Shown here piece after piece: positions 15,631-23,451 of a stretch of 32,694 nucleotides of DNA. Numbering within the stretch: position 1 is the stretch's first letter; the number at the start of each line of letters is the position of its first letter. The stretch is from contig NZ_LNAM01000156.1 of NCBI RefSeq assembly GCF_001461035.1, positions 1 through 32,694 on the forward strand, read 5' to 3'. The notes below the pieces were generated by a model. That model was not told the DNA's origin. It saw only the letters and a program-made list of their open reading frames with translations, and ran no database searches. This DNA is from Acetivibrio ethanolgignens (GTDB lineage Bacteria; Bacillota; Clostridia; Lachnospirales; Lachnospiraceae). A program made the translations under genes and the position numbers.

Positions 15631-15659
15631 ATCATATCATTCCTTGAAAATGAAATCAA
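15631..15659 (-). promoter_or_regulatory. Promoter of the malic enzyme operon
   Basis: On the minus strand TTGATT (15659-15654), a 17-nt spacer and TATGAT (15636-15631) with an extended TGA. Confidence 0.7.
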
Positions 15660-15672
15660 GTTAAAAAAAAAC

Positions 15673-15701
15673 TTGGCAATTATTGGGTTATGGTGTATAA
15701 T
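15673..15701 (+). promoter_or_regulatory. Promoter of rho
   Basis: TTGGCA (15673-15678), a 17-nt spacer and a perfect TATAAT (15696-15701). The start codon is about 100 nt downstream, giving a long leader. ATTGGGTTAT in the spacer is matched by ATAACCCAAT near 15777, just before the ribosome binding site. Confidence 0.8.
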
Positions 15702-15807
15702 GCAAAATATGAGAGGTAACACAATTCGTTATTCTAGTTTACAATTCAAATGGAACTATGCAGACAGAATCTGTTGATAACCCAATGATTTATGATAAGG
15801 AGAAAAG

Positions 15808-17250
15808 ATGAATAGTATGTATGAGAAGATGTCCCTGGTGCAGCTAAAGACAGTGGCAAAGGAAAAAGGAATTAAAAATTTTTCAACTATGCGTAAACAG
15901 GAGCTTGTGACAGCTTTAAATGGTCAGGAAGCGCTGGAAACTTCCGCGAAGGAAGAAAAAAGGGAAGAAGTAAAGCCGCCGGTAGCTGCAGAGGTCCGGG
16001 AGGAAGCACAGGGAGAAGCGGGTGAACAGGTAAGACGATCAAGAATTGAAAGTGGCAATCCGTCATACCGCCGTCATGAGGAAAGAGATGACGGTATTCC
16101 AAGTGATATTGAGCAGTTAGACAGCGGAGAGACAAAAAATGGTATTTTAGAGGTTATGCCAGATGGCTATGGCTTTATTCGCTGCGATAATTTTTTGCCG
16201 GGAACGAATGATGTATATGTATCTCCGGCACAGATTAAGCGGTTCAATTTAAAGACAGGAGATATCGTTGTAGGTAATACCCGTATCCGTAACCAGAATG
16301 AGAAGTTTAGTGCTCTTTTGTATATTAAATCTGTAAATGGCTATCATCCAGGAGAGGCTCAGAGAAGAAAGCGTTTTGAGGATTTGACACCGATTTTCCC
16401 AAATGAGAGAATACATCTGGAGACTTCGGGCTGTAGCGTAGGTATGCGGATGATGGATTTAGTATCTCCGATTGGAAAGGGACAGCGTGGTATGCTTGTT
16501 TCTCCTCCAAAGGCAGGAAAAACTACCTTATTAAAACAGGTAGCGAAGGCAATTACCACGAACCACCCGGATATGAAGCTGATTATCCTTCTGATTGATG
16601 AGCGTCCGGAGGAGGTTACTGATATTAAGGAGTCTATTGAAGGAAAGAATGTAGAAGTTATTTACTCTACCTTTGATGAGCTTCCGGAGAATCATAAGAG
16701 AGTATCCGAGATGGTAATTGAGCGTGGAAGACGTCTGGTAGAGCATAAGGAGGATGTTGTAATTCTTCTGGACAGCATTACCCGTCTGGCCAGAGCTTAC
16801 AACCTGACAGTACAGCCAAGCGGAAGAACGCTTTCTGGTGGTCTCGACCCGGCAGCACTTCATATGCCGAAGAGATTCTTTGGTGCAGCTAGAAATATGA
16901 GAGAGGGCGGCAGTCTTACTATCCTGGCAACTGCTCTGGTAGAGACCGGAAGCCGCATGGATGATGTGGTATTTGAGGAATTTAAGGGAACTGGTAACAT
17001 GGAGCTGGTCCTTGACCGAAGCTTGTCGGAAAAGAGAATTTTCCCGGCGATTGACCTGATGAAGTCCAGTACCCGTAGAGATGATCTGCTTCTTAACCAG
17101 GAGGAGACAGAAGCTAACCTTCTGATGCACAAGGCCTTGAGTGGAATGCGGGCAGAGGAAGCCTTGGAACGGATTATTGATATGTTTGTGCGGACGAAGA
17201 CAAATGCAGAATTTGTTCAGACCATCCGCAAGGTGAAAATTCTTAATTAG
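15808..17250 (+). CDS. rho: Transcription termination factor Rho
   Basis: Hexameric RNA-dependent ATPase/translocase that ends transcription. 480 residues. Domains: N-terminal Rho_N helix bundle (about 1-38), a Clostridia-type charged insert rich in Glu, Lys and Arg (about 45-105), an OB-fold RNA-binding domain (about 110-180; EVMPDGYGFIRC), and a RecA-type ATPase with P-loop SPPKAGKTTLLKQ, Walker B region LIILLIDERPEEV, VVILLDSITRLARAYN and the Q/R-loop region PSGRTLSGG. The start follows AAGGAG. A leader of about 100 nt could carry autoregulation, as Rho is often self-controlled. Confidence 0.97.
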   Translation: MNSMYEKMSLVQLKTVAKEKGIKNFSTMRKQELVTALNGQEALETSAKEEKREEVKPPVAAEVREEAQGEAGEQVRRSRIESGNPSYRRHEERDDGIPSDIEQLDSGETKNGILEVMPDGYGFIRCDNFLPGTNDVYVSPAQIKRFNLKTGDIVVGNTRIRNQNEKFSALLYIKSVNGYHPGEAQRRKRFEDLTPIFPNERIHLETSGCSVGMRMMDLVSPIGKGQRGMLVSPPKAGKTTLLKQVAKAITTNHPDMKLIILLIDERPEEVTDIKESIEGKNVEVIYSTFDELPENHKRVSEMVIERGRRLVEHKEDVVILLDSITRLARAYNLTVQPSGRTLSGGLDPAALHMPKRFFGAARNMREGGSLTILATALVETGSRMDDVVFEEFKGTGNMELVLDRSLSEKRIFPAIDLMKSSTRRDDLLLNQEETEANLLMHKALSGMRAEEALERIIDMFVRTKTNAEFVQTIRKVKILN

Positions 17251-17253
17251 TGC

Positions 17254-17282
17254 TTGCAATTCAACTTGACCTATGATATAAT
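17254..17282 (+). promoter_or_regulatory. Promoter of rpmE
   Basis: TTGCAA (17254-17259), a 17-nt spacer and TATAAT (17277-17282) with an extended TGA. It begins just after the rho stop codon. Confidence 0.75.
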
Positions 17283-17294
17283 TAACAAGCTGTA

Positions 17295-17312
17295 TATCGG
17301 TTGGAACCGATA
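17295..17312 (+). promoter_or_regulatory. Short leader hairpin before rpmE (possible L31 autoregulatory site)
   Basis: TATCGGTT and AACCGATA pair as an 8-bp stem with a GG loop (a slightly larger loop in practice), 26 nt before the start codon and directly after the promoter. Leaders that bind L31 are described in several bacterial groups. Whether this one belongs to them is inference. Confidence 0.35.
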
Positions 17313-17338
17313 AAAAATGTTAAAAATGAGGTGAAAAT

Positions 17339-17548
17339 ATGCGCGAAGGAATCCATCCAGAGTACCATCAGGCAAAGGTTACCTGCAACTGCGGTAACGA
17401 ATTTGTAACTGGCTCTACAAAAAAAGAAATTCACGTTGAAATCTGCTCTAAGTGCCACTCTTTCTATACAGGACAGCAGAAGGCAGCAGCAGCTCGTGGA
17501 GCTATTGATAAGTTCAATCGTAAGTATGGTTTAAACCAGAACAACTAA
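17339..17548 (+). CDS. rpmE: 50S ribosomal protein L31 (zinc-binding form)
   Basis: 69 residues. C16, C18, C36 and C39 (TCNCG and [10 protein letters not shown]) form the zinc ribbon of the C+ type. The N-terminus [16 protein letters not shown] is typical. The protein bridges the central protuberance of the 50S subunit and the 30S head. The start follows GAGGTG. It has its own promoter and terminator. Confidence 0.97.
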   Translation: MREGIHPEYHQAKVTCNCGNEFVTGSTKKEIHVEICSKCHSFYTGQQKAAAARGAIDKFNRKYGLNQNN

Positions 17549-17560
17549 TATTATGAGGTT

Positions 17561-17598
17561 AAAATAGGTTGAGGTTCACAGGATCTCAGCCTATTTTT
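17561..17598 (+). terminator. Intrinsic terminator after rpmE
   Basis: 13-bp stem (17561-17573 with 17585-17597, one G-T pair), an 11-nt loop and a closing T-run. Confidence 0.8.
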
Positions 17599-17627
17599 AA
17601 ATGACAGGAATCGAAAGTGGTGAGTGT

Positions 17628-18893
17628 ATGAAGTCATCCGGTATTGGAGGTCAGGCTGTTATTGAGGGCGTCATGATGAAAAATAAGGAGCAGTATGCCG
17701 TTGCCGTGAGGAAGCCTGACAAAGTAATCGAGGTTAAGGTAGAAAAATATCATGGAATTGCTGAGAAGTATTCCATTTTCAAATATCCGATTTTGCGAGG
17801 TGTGGGTGCCTTTGTGGAATCGATGGCTGTAGGAATGAAAACATTGACCTACTCTGCCAGCTTTTACGAAGAAGAGGAGGAAAAGCTTTCCCCTTTGGAG
17901 GAAACTGTCGGCAAGGTATTTAAGGAAAAGGCGGAAAGCGTGGTTATGGGAATCACAGTAGCTGTGTCTATCCTTTTAGCGGTAGCTATTTTTATGATAC
18001 TTCCATTTTTTATTGCGGAGTATTTTTCAAAGCTTACGGATAATGTGACACTGCTTGCCCTGGTGGAGGGTTTGATTCGTGTTGCGATTTTTCTTCTTTA
18101 TGTAGTGGCGATTTCCCAGATGCAGGATATCAAACGGGTGTTTATGTACCACGGAGCTGAGCATAAGACGATTAACTGTGTGGAAAATGGAAAAGAGCTT
18201 ACCGTGGAAAATGTCCGTACCCAGAGCCGTTATCACAAACGGTGCGGTACCAGCTTTTTGTTTATTGTTATGTTTATCAGTATTTTCTTCTTCATGGTAA
18301 TCCGGGTAGATAATGCGGTACTGAGAATGCTTCTGCGTATTCTCCTGGTTCCGGTGATTGCCGGTGTATCCTACGAGTTTATACGTCTGGCCGGCCGTAG
18401 TGATAATGCTGTGGTTCATCTGCTAAGTAAGCCGGGTATGTGGCTTCAGAGCCTGACGACCAGAGAGCCGGAGAATGACATGATTGAAGTAGCGATTCAA
18501 TCAGTAGAGGCTGTTTTTGACTGGAGAGCTTACCAAAAGGAAGAAAAAACACCTAGGGAAGCGACGGCAAAGGAGCTGACTGCGAAGGAAACAGCTGCCA
18601 GTGAAACAGCAGCGGTACAGGAGCCGGAGGCGGTTATTGCGGCAGAGGAAGTAAAGGCAGCAGCAGAGGCAGTCAGCGGTACAAAAATCCGGGCTGCGAA
18701 GAAGGCTGAGAATTCCAGGACTGTCCGGGAAACCAGAAGAGAAAGGGAACGGCTTCTGGCAGAAGAGGAGAGCCGTGAGGGACGCCTGAAGAGAGAGTCC
18801 GGTATTCCAATTGAGAGCATTGTCCGTCCGGATGTAGATGATGACGATGATGATATTTTAAAGGCATTGGATAAGTATTTCGATGAGGATTGA
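17628..18893 (+). CDS. yqhQ: DUF1385 membrane protein (YqhQ-like)
   Basis: 421 residues from the ATG at 17628, chosen because family members start MKSSGIGGQAVIEGVMM and GGTGAG lies just upstream; the ATG nine codons earlier abuts the terminator. Seen: the N-terminal GGQAVIEGVMM motif, several transmembrane helices (about 105-140, 145-170, 205-260), a conserved YHGAEHKTINC motif with a His/Glu/His cluster that could bind metal, and a C-terminal tail of about 110 residues rich in Ala, Glu and Arg and ending in a run of Asp. The function of YqhQ is unknown. The tail is longer than I expect for Bacillus. The gene overlaps prmC by 11 nt, so the two are coupled. Confidence 0.88.
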   Translation: MKSSGIGGQAVIEGVMMKNKEQYAVAVRKPDKVIEVKVEKYHGIAEKYSIFKYPILRGVGAFVESMAVGMKTLTYSASFYEEEEEKLSPLEETVGKVFKEKAESVVMGITVAVSILLAVAIFMILPFFIAEYFSKLTDNVTLLALVEGLIRVAIFLLYVVAISQMQDIKRVFMYHGAEHKTINCVENGKELTVENVRTQSRYHKRCGTSFLFIVMFISIFFFMVIRVDNAVLRMLLRILLVPVIAGVSYEFIRLAGRSDNAVVHLLSKPGMWLQSLTTREPENDMIEVAIQSVEAVFDWRAYQKEEKTPREATAKELTAKETAASETAAVQEPEAVIAAEEVKAAAEAVSGTKIRAAKKAENSRTVRETRRERERLLAEEESREGRLKRESGIPIESIVRPDVDDDDDDILKALDKYFDED

Positions 18894-19731
18894 TGCAATA
18901 TTAAAAAAGGGTGAGACGCTTCTTTCTGCGGCTGGTATCGAAGAAGCAAAATTAGATGCATTTTACCTTCTGGAGCATTGTTTTTCCATGAATCGCATGG
19001 AATATCTGATGCACTGTGATAAAGAAGGTGATGCAGCGGCAGAGAGGAGGTATTTTTCACTGATAAAAAAAAGAAGTGAACATATTCCACTGCAGCAGCT
19101 TACAGGCGAGCAGGATTTTATGGGTTATACCTTTTTAGTAAACGAGCATGTGCTGATTCCGCGACAGGATACAGAAACCCTGGTGGAGGAGCTTTTACCC
19201 CTGGCAAAAGGGAAACGGGTGCTGGATATGTGTACCGGCTCCGGCTGTATTTTAATCAGCCTTGCCCTGAAGGCCGGTATCCTTTCAGGCGTTGGAGCCG
19301 ATATTTCACCGGAGGCCCTGGAGGTTGCTAAGGAAAATGCAAGACGTCTTGGAGCAGCCGAGGCAGCAGTGGATGGCCTTCAGTTTATAGAAACGGATTT
19401 GTTTGAAAAAATAGAAGGAGCCTTTGATTTGATTGTTTCCAATCCGCCATATATTGAGACAAAGGAGCTTGCCGGGCTTCAGCCGGAGGTACGTCTCCAT
19501 GAGCCGATGCTGGCTCTCGATGGAAAAGAGGACGGCCTGTATTTTTACCGCCGGATTATAGAGAAGGCAGAGAATTACCTTACTCCGGGAGGAATCCTGG
19601 CCTTTGAGATAGGCTATAATCAGGGGAAAGCGGTGTCAGAGCTTATGCTGGCGGCAGGTTATCAGGGGGTTCAGGTAAAAAAGGATTTACCGGGGCTTGA
19701 CCGCATTGTAACAGGAAAGTTGTGCAAATAA
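18883..19731 (+). CDS. prmC: Peptide chain release factor N5-glutamine methyltransferase PrmC (HemK)
   Basis: Methylates the Gln of the GGQ motif in release factors, using S-adenosylmethionine. 282 residues. Seen: the N-terminal helical domain, LIPRQDTETLVE, the SAM-binding motif VLDMCTGSGCILIS, and the diagnostic catalytic motif SNPPYIE. It lies directly before prfA, its substrate, the usual arrangement. The ATG at 18883 overlaps the yqhQ tail, and no strong separate ribosome binding site is seen, consistent with translational coupling. Confidence 0.96.
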   Translation: MRIDAILKKGETLLSAAGIEEAKLDAFYLLEHCFSMNRMEYLMHCDKEGDAAAERRYFSLIKKRSEHIPLQQLTGEQDFMGYTFLVNEHVLIPRQDTETLVEELLPLAKGKRVLDMCTGSGCILISLALKAGILSGVGADISPEALEVAKENARRLGAAEAAVDGLQFIETDLFEKIEGAFDLIVSNPPYIETKELAGLQPEVRLHEPMLALDGKEDGLYFYRRIIEKAENYLTPGGILAFEIGYNQGKAVSELMLAAGYQGVQVKKDLPGLDRIVTGKLCK

Positions 19732-19761
19732 AGATAGAATTGTGAGAAATGAGGAAGAACC

Positions 19762-20832
19762 ATGTTTGATAAGTTAGAGGATTTGGTAAGCCGCCTGGAA
19801 GAGGTGGTAAATGAGCTGGCTGAGCCGGGCTGTGTAAATGACCAGGAGCGTTTTAAGCGGCTTATGAAGGAGCAGAATGACCTGACTCCGATTTGTGAGA
19901 AATACCAGGAATACAAGGCAGCAAAGGAAGGCATCGAGGAAAGCTTAAAGATGCTGGAGGAAGAAAGCGATGAGGAAATGCGGGAGCTTGCCAAGGAAGA
20001 ATTAAATGACTGTAAGGAAAAGGTAGAAAGTCTGGAGGAGCAGTTAAAGATTCTCCTGCTTCCAAAGGATCCGAATGATGATAAGAACGTTATCGTGGAA
20101 ATCCGTGCAGGTGCCGGTGGAGACGAGGCTGCTTTATTTGCAGCAGAGATTTACCGTATGTATATGCACTACGCAGAGAGCCAGCGTTGGAAGGTAGAGC
20201 TGGTGGAATGTGAAGAAATCGGCATCGGTGGTATGAAGAATGTTACCTTTATCATTGATGGTAAGGGTGCTTATTCCGTTATGAAGTATGAGTCCGGTGT
20301 ACACCGCGTACAGCGTGTACCGGAAACAGAGTCCGGCGGCCGTATTCATACCTCTACTATTACAGTTGCAGTTATGCCGGAGGCAGAAGAGGTAGATATC
20401 CAGATTGATGAAAAGGATATCCGTATTGACGTTATGCGTGCTTCCGGAAACGGTGGACAGTGCGTTAATACAACAGATTCTGCGGTACGCCTGACCCACT
20501 TCCCGACCGGTATTGTAATCTACAGCCAGACAGAAAAGTCACAGCTGCAGAATAAGGAAAAGGCTTTTGCCCTTCTTCGTGCAAAGCTCTATGATATGGA
20601 GTGCCAGAAGCAGCATGATGCAGAAGCTGAGGCAAGAAGAAGCCAGATTGGTACTGGCGACCGTTCTGAGAAAATCAGAACCTATAACTTCCCGCAGGGC
20701 CGTGTGACCGACCACCGTATCGGCCTTACCCTGTATAAGCTGGATAAGATTATGAATGGAGATATCCAGGAGATTATTGATGCTTGTATTGCAGCCGACC
20801 AGGCAGCGAAGCTGGCGAAGATGAATGATTAG
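19762..20832 (+). CDS. prfA: Peptide chain release factor 1
   Basis: Reads UAA and UAG stop codons and triggers peptide release. 356 residues. Seen: GGQ at 231-233 in [17 protein letters not shown], the PxT stop-codon motif as PET at 187-189 in [14 protein letters not shown], and the coiled N-terminal domain 1. The start follows GAGGAAG. The last codons (20797-20813) reappear almost unchanged at 22056-22072. Confidence 0.97.
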   Translation: MFDKLEDLVSRLEEVVNELAEPGCVNDQERFKRLMKEQNDLTPICEKYQEYKAAKEGIEESLKMLEEESDEEMRELAKEELNDCKEKVESLEEQLKILLLPKDPNDDKNVIVEIRAGAGGDEAALFAAEIYRMYMHYAESQRWKVELVECEEIGIGGMKNVTFIIDGKGAYSVMKYESGVHRVQRVPETESGGRIHTSTITVAVMPEAEEVDIQIDEKDIRIDVMRASGNGGQCVNTTDSAVRLTHFPTGIVIYSQTEKSQLQNKEKAFALLRAKLYDMECQKQHDAEAEARRSQIGTGDRSEKIRTYNFPQGRVTDHRIGLTLYKLDKIMNGDIQEIIDACIAADQAAKLAKMND

Positions 20833-20902
20833 GGTTGATTTGCTTGATTTTATGGTGTTAGTTTTACTTTTGTCATTGAAAAATTATCAAAAAATATATG
20901 AT

Positions 20903-20947
20903 AAAGACGGACTTTGACGCATGTCTCTGCCCGTCTTTGTCTTTTTT
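20903..20947 (+). terminator. Intrinsic terminator after prfA
   Basis: AAAGACGG (20903-20910) pairs with CCGTCTTT (20931-20938); a 20-nt loop; then GTCTTTTTT. The stretch 20833-21358 otherwise holds only a possible short frame and a multi-hairpin repeat. Confidence 0.75.
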
Positions 20948-20995
20948 GCTATAGTTATGATGCACTTTATGCCCCTATAGGAATGTCTTTGATGT

Positions 20996-21115
20996 ATGTA
21001 TCGCCCTCATTCGTTGCGGACAAAGAAAATCGAGAAAGATAAACAGTTTGTATCAGAAATGAATAAACTGACTGTAGTAACTCCAGATAAAAAAATTGAT
21101 ACTTATATAGAATAG
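20996..21115 (+). other. Short frame, probably the end of a lost gene
   Basis: A 39-codon frame with coding-like composition (KKIEKDKQFVSEMNKLTVVT, then PDKKIDTYIE). There is no clear ribosome binding site. I do not recognise it. It could be the C-terminal stub of a deleted gene or a chance frame. Confidence 0.25.
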
Positions 21116-21116
21116 G

Positions 21117-21286
21117 AGAGCCATGTGGTTATTTTTCATACTCACGCCAATCATTTGCTGATTGAGATGGGGAGAATGTGATTCAATGGTGAGCAGGCTT
21201 TATTTTGCTACGCAAAATAAAGCCTGCGAATGTTACATTTACTGGCTAGCCAGTAAATAGTAACGCCAAGTGTAATACATGGCTCT
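21117..21286. repeat. 170-bp multi-hairpin element with 10-bp terminal inverted repeats
   Basis: Ends AGAGCCATGT (21117-21126) and ACATGGCTCT (21277-21286) are perfect inverted repeats. Inside are a perfect 16-bp hairpin (21193-21208 with 21212-21227, loop TAC), a 15-bp hairpin (21232-21246 with 21249-21264, one bulge), and a split stem CTCAC..AATCA with TGATT..GTGAG (about 21141-21192). On the plus strand the outer stem is followed by TTTTT. It looks like a miniature mobile palindrome or a four-armed RNA. It abuts a toxin-antitoxin operon. Confidence 0.7.
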
Positions 21287-21301
21287 TTTTACATATATAA
21301 A

Positions 21302-21330
21302 TTGCAAAATGCATATAATTATGTTAGAAT
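21302..21330 (+). promoter_or_regulatory. Promoter of the first Phd/RelB-ParE operon
   Basis: TTGCAA (21302-21307), a 17-nt spacer and TAGAAT (21325-21330), ending 28 nt before the antitoxin start. Confidence 0.6.
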
Positions 21331-21358
21331 AATGTACAAAGAAAGCGAGGTGTACTTT

Positions 21359-21622
21359 ATGCCACAGATTAGACCAATTACGGATTTAAGAAATACAAAT
21401 GATATATCAGATGCATGTCATGCAGTTAAAGAGCCTATTTTTATTACCAAGAATGGCTATGGTGATTTAGTTGTTATGAGTATAGAAACCTATGAACAAA
21501 TAGTGGAAACACAGGCTATTGATAATGCAATTTCAGAAGCCGAAGAGGAATATGAAGCAACAGGTATACTACTTGATGCGAAAGAAACATTAGCATCACT
21601 TAGGAGGAAACACTTTGGTTAA
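21359..21622 (+). CDS. Phd/YefM-RelB type antitoxin (first copy)
   Basis: 87 residues. N-terminal half MPQIRPITDLRNTNDISD followed by EPIFITKNGYGDLVVMS is the Phd/YefM DNA-binding fold; the C-terminal half is acidic and helical, for toxin binding. The start is the ATG at 21359 after GCGAGG, not the earlier in-frame ATG at 21302, which lies in the promoter. The stop overlaps the toxin start by 8 nt. Its N-terminal half closely matches the antitoxin at 25439, while the C-terminal halves differ. It should repress its own operon. Confidence 0.9.
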   Translation: MPQIRPITDLRNTNDISDACHAVKEPIFITKNGYGDLVVMSIETYEQIVETQAIDNAISEAEEEYEATGILLDAKETLASLRRKHFG

Positions 21623-21917
21623 ATATACAATAAAAATGTTGCAGCGTGCATCAGATGACCTTGATAATATTTATAATCATATAGCAGATGATTTCAAAGA
21701 AATAGGTACTGCTGAGAAGATGGCGGATGCTTTAGAAGATGCGATTTTAAGTCTGGATGAAATGCCTTATCGTGGGTCTATCAGAAGAACAGGGGCTTTT
21801 GCTAATCGGGGATACCGTCAAATTTTTGTAAAGAATTTTACAATTGTTTATCGTATTGATGAAGCGAAGAAGATGGTTGTGATTGTTACTGTCAGGTATA
21901 CACCGAGTAGTTTTTGA
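21615..21917 (+). CDS. RelE/ParE family toxin
   Basis: 100 residues of the RelE/ParE fold: two N-terminal helices (ASDDLDNIYNHIADDF), then MPYRGSIRRTGAFANRGYRQ, FVKNFTIVYRIDE and a final strand VVIVTVRYTPSSF. Such toxins either poison gyrase (ParE) or cut mRNA on ribosomes (RelE); the sequence does not decide. The start is a TTG with a strong AGGAGG 7 nt upstream, placed inside the antitoxin end. It looks intact. Confidence 0.88.
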   Translation: MVKYTIKMLQRASDDLDNIYNHIADDFKEIGTAEKMADALEDAILSLDEMPYRGSIRRTGAFANRGYRQIFVKNFTIVYRIDEAKKMVVIVTVRYTPSSF

Positions 21918-22140
21918 TAAGTTTTGATATTATTTAAAAAGTAGAAGCTATTTTTCGAAATGTGAAGTTCCGCTGGCTAAATGATGGGTAATTGGCAGTT
22001 TTTGTATTGATTGCATTGGTCGGGGTAGTAATGGACGCCTTTGTTCCGCGAGGGCGACCAGGCAGCCAAGCTAAGCCGCATGCAAAATGAAAGCTAAACC
22101 CCTTGATTTTACTCAATGTCATTAACTTAAGAGAAAAAGC

Positions 22141-22187
22141 AAAACAGGAATGAATCTTCATACATCACAGATTCATTCCTGTTTTTT
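22141..22187. terminator. Strong bidirectional terminator
   Basis: A perfect 16-bp stem, AAAACAGGAATGAATC (22141-22156) with 22170-22185, followed by T's on the plus strand and preceded by A's that act as T's on the minus strand. It serves the toxin operon from the left and the decayed transposase from the right. Confidence 0.85.
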
Positions 22188-22189
22188 GA

Positions 22190-22545
22190 CCAAAGGTTTA
22201 TTTTACATTTTTTACCTTTGGTTCGTTTGTAGTGCCTATTCGGACGCACGGGTACCAGATTTTTGCTGATTTCATCATACAGCTTATTAAATAATGCTTC
22301 CTGCTTTTGTTTATCCTTTTCCAAAACAATGTAAATTAGGTCATTCTTTAAGATACCGATACTAACCCTCTGATTAATTGCCATTTTATGCGTATACTTT
22401 TTAACATTTCATACACAGTTTCTACAGATAACCTCATATGGTATAATTCTGCCAGTTGTTCTGTGCTGAATTTTTCTGTCGGGAGATTTGTAAGCAGAAC
22501 TTCGTCCATCCATTCAATAATACGCTCAATAAGCTTACCGAAGAT
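22190..22545 (-). pseudogene. IS4/IS231-type transposase C-terminal remnant
   Basis: Two frames together. From about 22540 down: EVLLTNLPTEKFSTEQLAEL then YHMRLSVETVYEMLKS, the TNLP...YxMRW-type region around the catalytic glutamate of IS4-family DDE transposases. After a frameshift near 22380: KDKQKQEALFNKLYDEI and NLVPVRPNRHYKRTKGKK, the usual basic tail. The conserved Trp after MR is changed to Leu and the N-terminal two thirds are missing. Dead. Confidence 0.65.
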
Positions 22546-22560
22546 ATCATCAGAGATATG

Positions 22561-22738
22561 AACTGAGGACGCTTATCTGCTTTACGGCCGGAGACACCAA
22601 GCTCCATGAAATATATTCTTTCGGGATATAGTAGCCGTTACTCTTAGCATATTCCATCACCTTATCAAGCTGAGACTCCGGAGAAAGCTCCTCCTGCTTA
22701 TCTGTACTGACACGGATATATACAGCGGCAGTTTTCAT
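22561..22738 (-). pseudogene. Serine recombinase N-terminal fragment, copy 1
   Basis: Starts with MKTAAVYIRVSTDKQEELSP, the catalytic-domain start of large serine recombinases (nucleophile S in RVST), with a good GGAGG upstream. A one-base deletion near 22609, compared with copy 2, shifts the frame, and all sequence after KADKRPQF is gone. It follows hicB by 12 nt on the same strand. It is the left arm of a direct repeat of about 178 bp, 93% identical by eye to 23540-23718. Confidence 0.85.
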
Positions 22739-22750
22739 GGTGTGCCTCCA

Positions 22751-23155
22751 TTAGTTACTTATTGTATGGTCGATTTTGGCAATCAGAGCTTCCTGCAGAA
22801 CCTGAGAGAAGTTGATACCCATAGAAATAGCTTCTTCGTTGAGCCATTCTGGGATGGTAAGCGTTTTCTTAACAGCCTTAGAACTGTAACGCCTTCTGTA
22901 AGATTCGATGTCAAACTCAACAATCACTAAGAAACCATCATCTACAGAAATAGCAGATGGGCTGGAAGGAACAGGAAGCTCCTTTTTATTTTCAAAATAA
23001 GGGAAGAGGGAAAGTCCAAGAGCATCTACAGCCATTTCATAAGCCTGCTCCATATTATCTCCCTGCGTAAGACATTCCGGTATATCAGGAAAAGAAACCC
23101 AGAAGCCGCCCTCCTCTGCAATATGAAAAATAGCAGGATAAAATAACTTATTCAT
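22751..23155 (-). CDS. hicB: HicB family antitoxin
   Basis: 134 residues. N-terminal HicB fold with FYPAIFHIAEEGGFWVSFPD and IPECLTQGDNMEQAYEMA (a degenerate RNase H-like fold that covers HicA), then a linker and a C-terminal ribbon-helix-helix-like DNA-binding part (KKTLTIPEWLNEEAISMGIN, FSQVLQEAL). It should neutralise HicA and repress the operon. The start follows AAGGAGG. It lies 26 nt after hicA. Confidence 0.93.
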   Translation of the reverse strand: MNKLFYPAIFHIAEEGGFWVSFPDIPECLTQGDNMEQAYEMAVDALGLSLFPYFENKKELPVPSSPSAISVDDGFLVIVEFDIESYRRRYSSKAVKKTLTIPEWLNEEAISMGINFSQVLQEALIAKIDHTISN

Positions 23156-23181
23156 AAAAATCCTCCTTTTGGGTGGCGGGG

Positions 23182-23370
23182 TTATTTGAGCCCCGCCTGT
23201 TTTAAAATTTCCTGCTCCAATCCTTTTTTCAAGGACTTGGAATGATAAGGAATAATGGTCTGTCTGCCAGTTTTAGGATTTCTCATTTTAACATGGGAGC
23301 CATTCTGACTGATAGTCTCAAAACCATTTTTCTTGAGAAGTGAAATCATCTCTCTAGGTGTCATTGGCAT
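23182..23370 (-). CDS. hicA: HicA family mRNA interferase toxin
   Basis: 62 residues, the usual length of the double-stranded-RNA-binding-like HicA fold. Seen: MTPREMISLLKKNGFE, the catalytic histidine H26 in NGSHVKMRNP, and TIIPYHSKSLKKGLEQEILK. HicA cleaves mRNA and tmRNA independently of translation in known cases. It is the first gene of the operon, with AAAGGAG upstream and a near-consensus promoter 35 nt before. Confidence 0.94.
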   Translation of the reverse strand: MPMTPREMISLLKKNGFETISQNGSHVKMRNPKTGRQTIIPYHSKSLKKGLEQEILKQAGLK

Positions 23371-23402
23371 ATCTTTCGTACTCCTTTCCTTATCATGACT
23401 AC

Positions 23403-23431
23403 ATTATAACACGTATTAACACGTATGTCAA
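23403..23431 (-). promoter_or_regulatory. Consensus promoter and tandem operator of hicAB
   Basis: On the minus strand TTGACA (23431-23426), a 17-nt spacer and TATAAT (23408-23403), both boxes perfect. The spacer carries two direct copies of TACGTGTTA-like sequence 10 nt apart, a likely HicB binding site. Confidence 0.85.
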
Positions 23432-23451
23432 TTTATAAACAATGCTTCTTC

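Noticed and set aside
16531-17259. 242-codon minus-strand frame across rho
   Set aside because: Antisense shadow of a strongly conserved core gene.
23403-23431. Tandem TACGTGTTA repeats as a CRISPR-like array
   Set aside because: Only two short copies, placed inside the hicAB promoter; they are operator-like. No CRISPR array was seen in the window.
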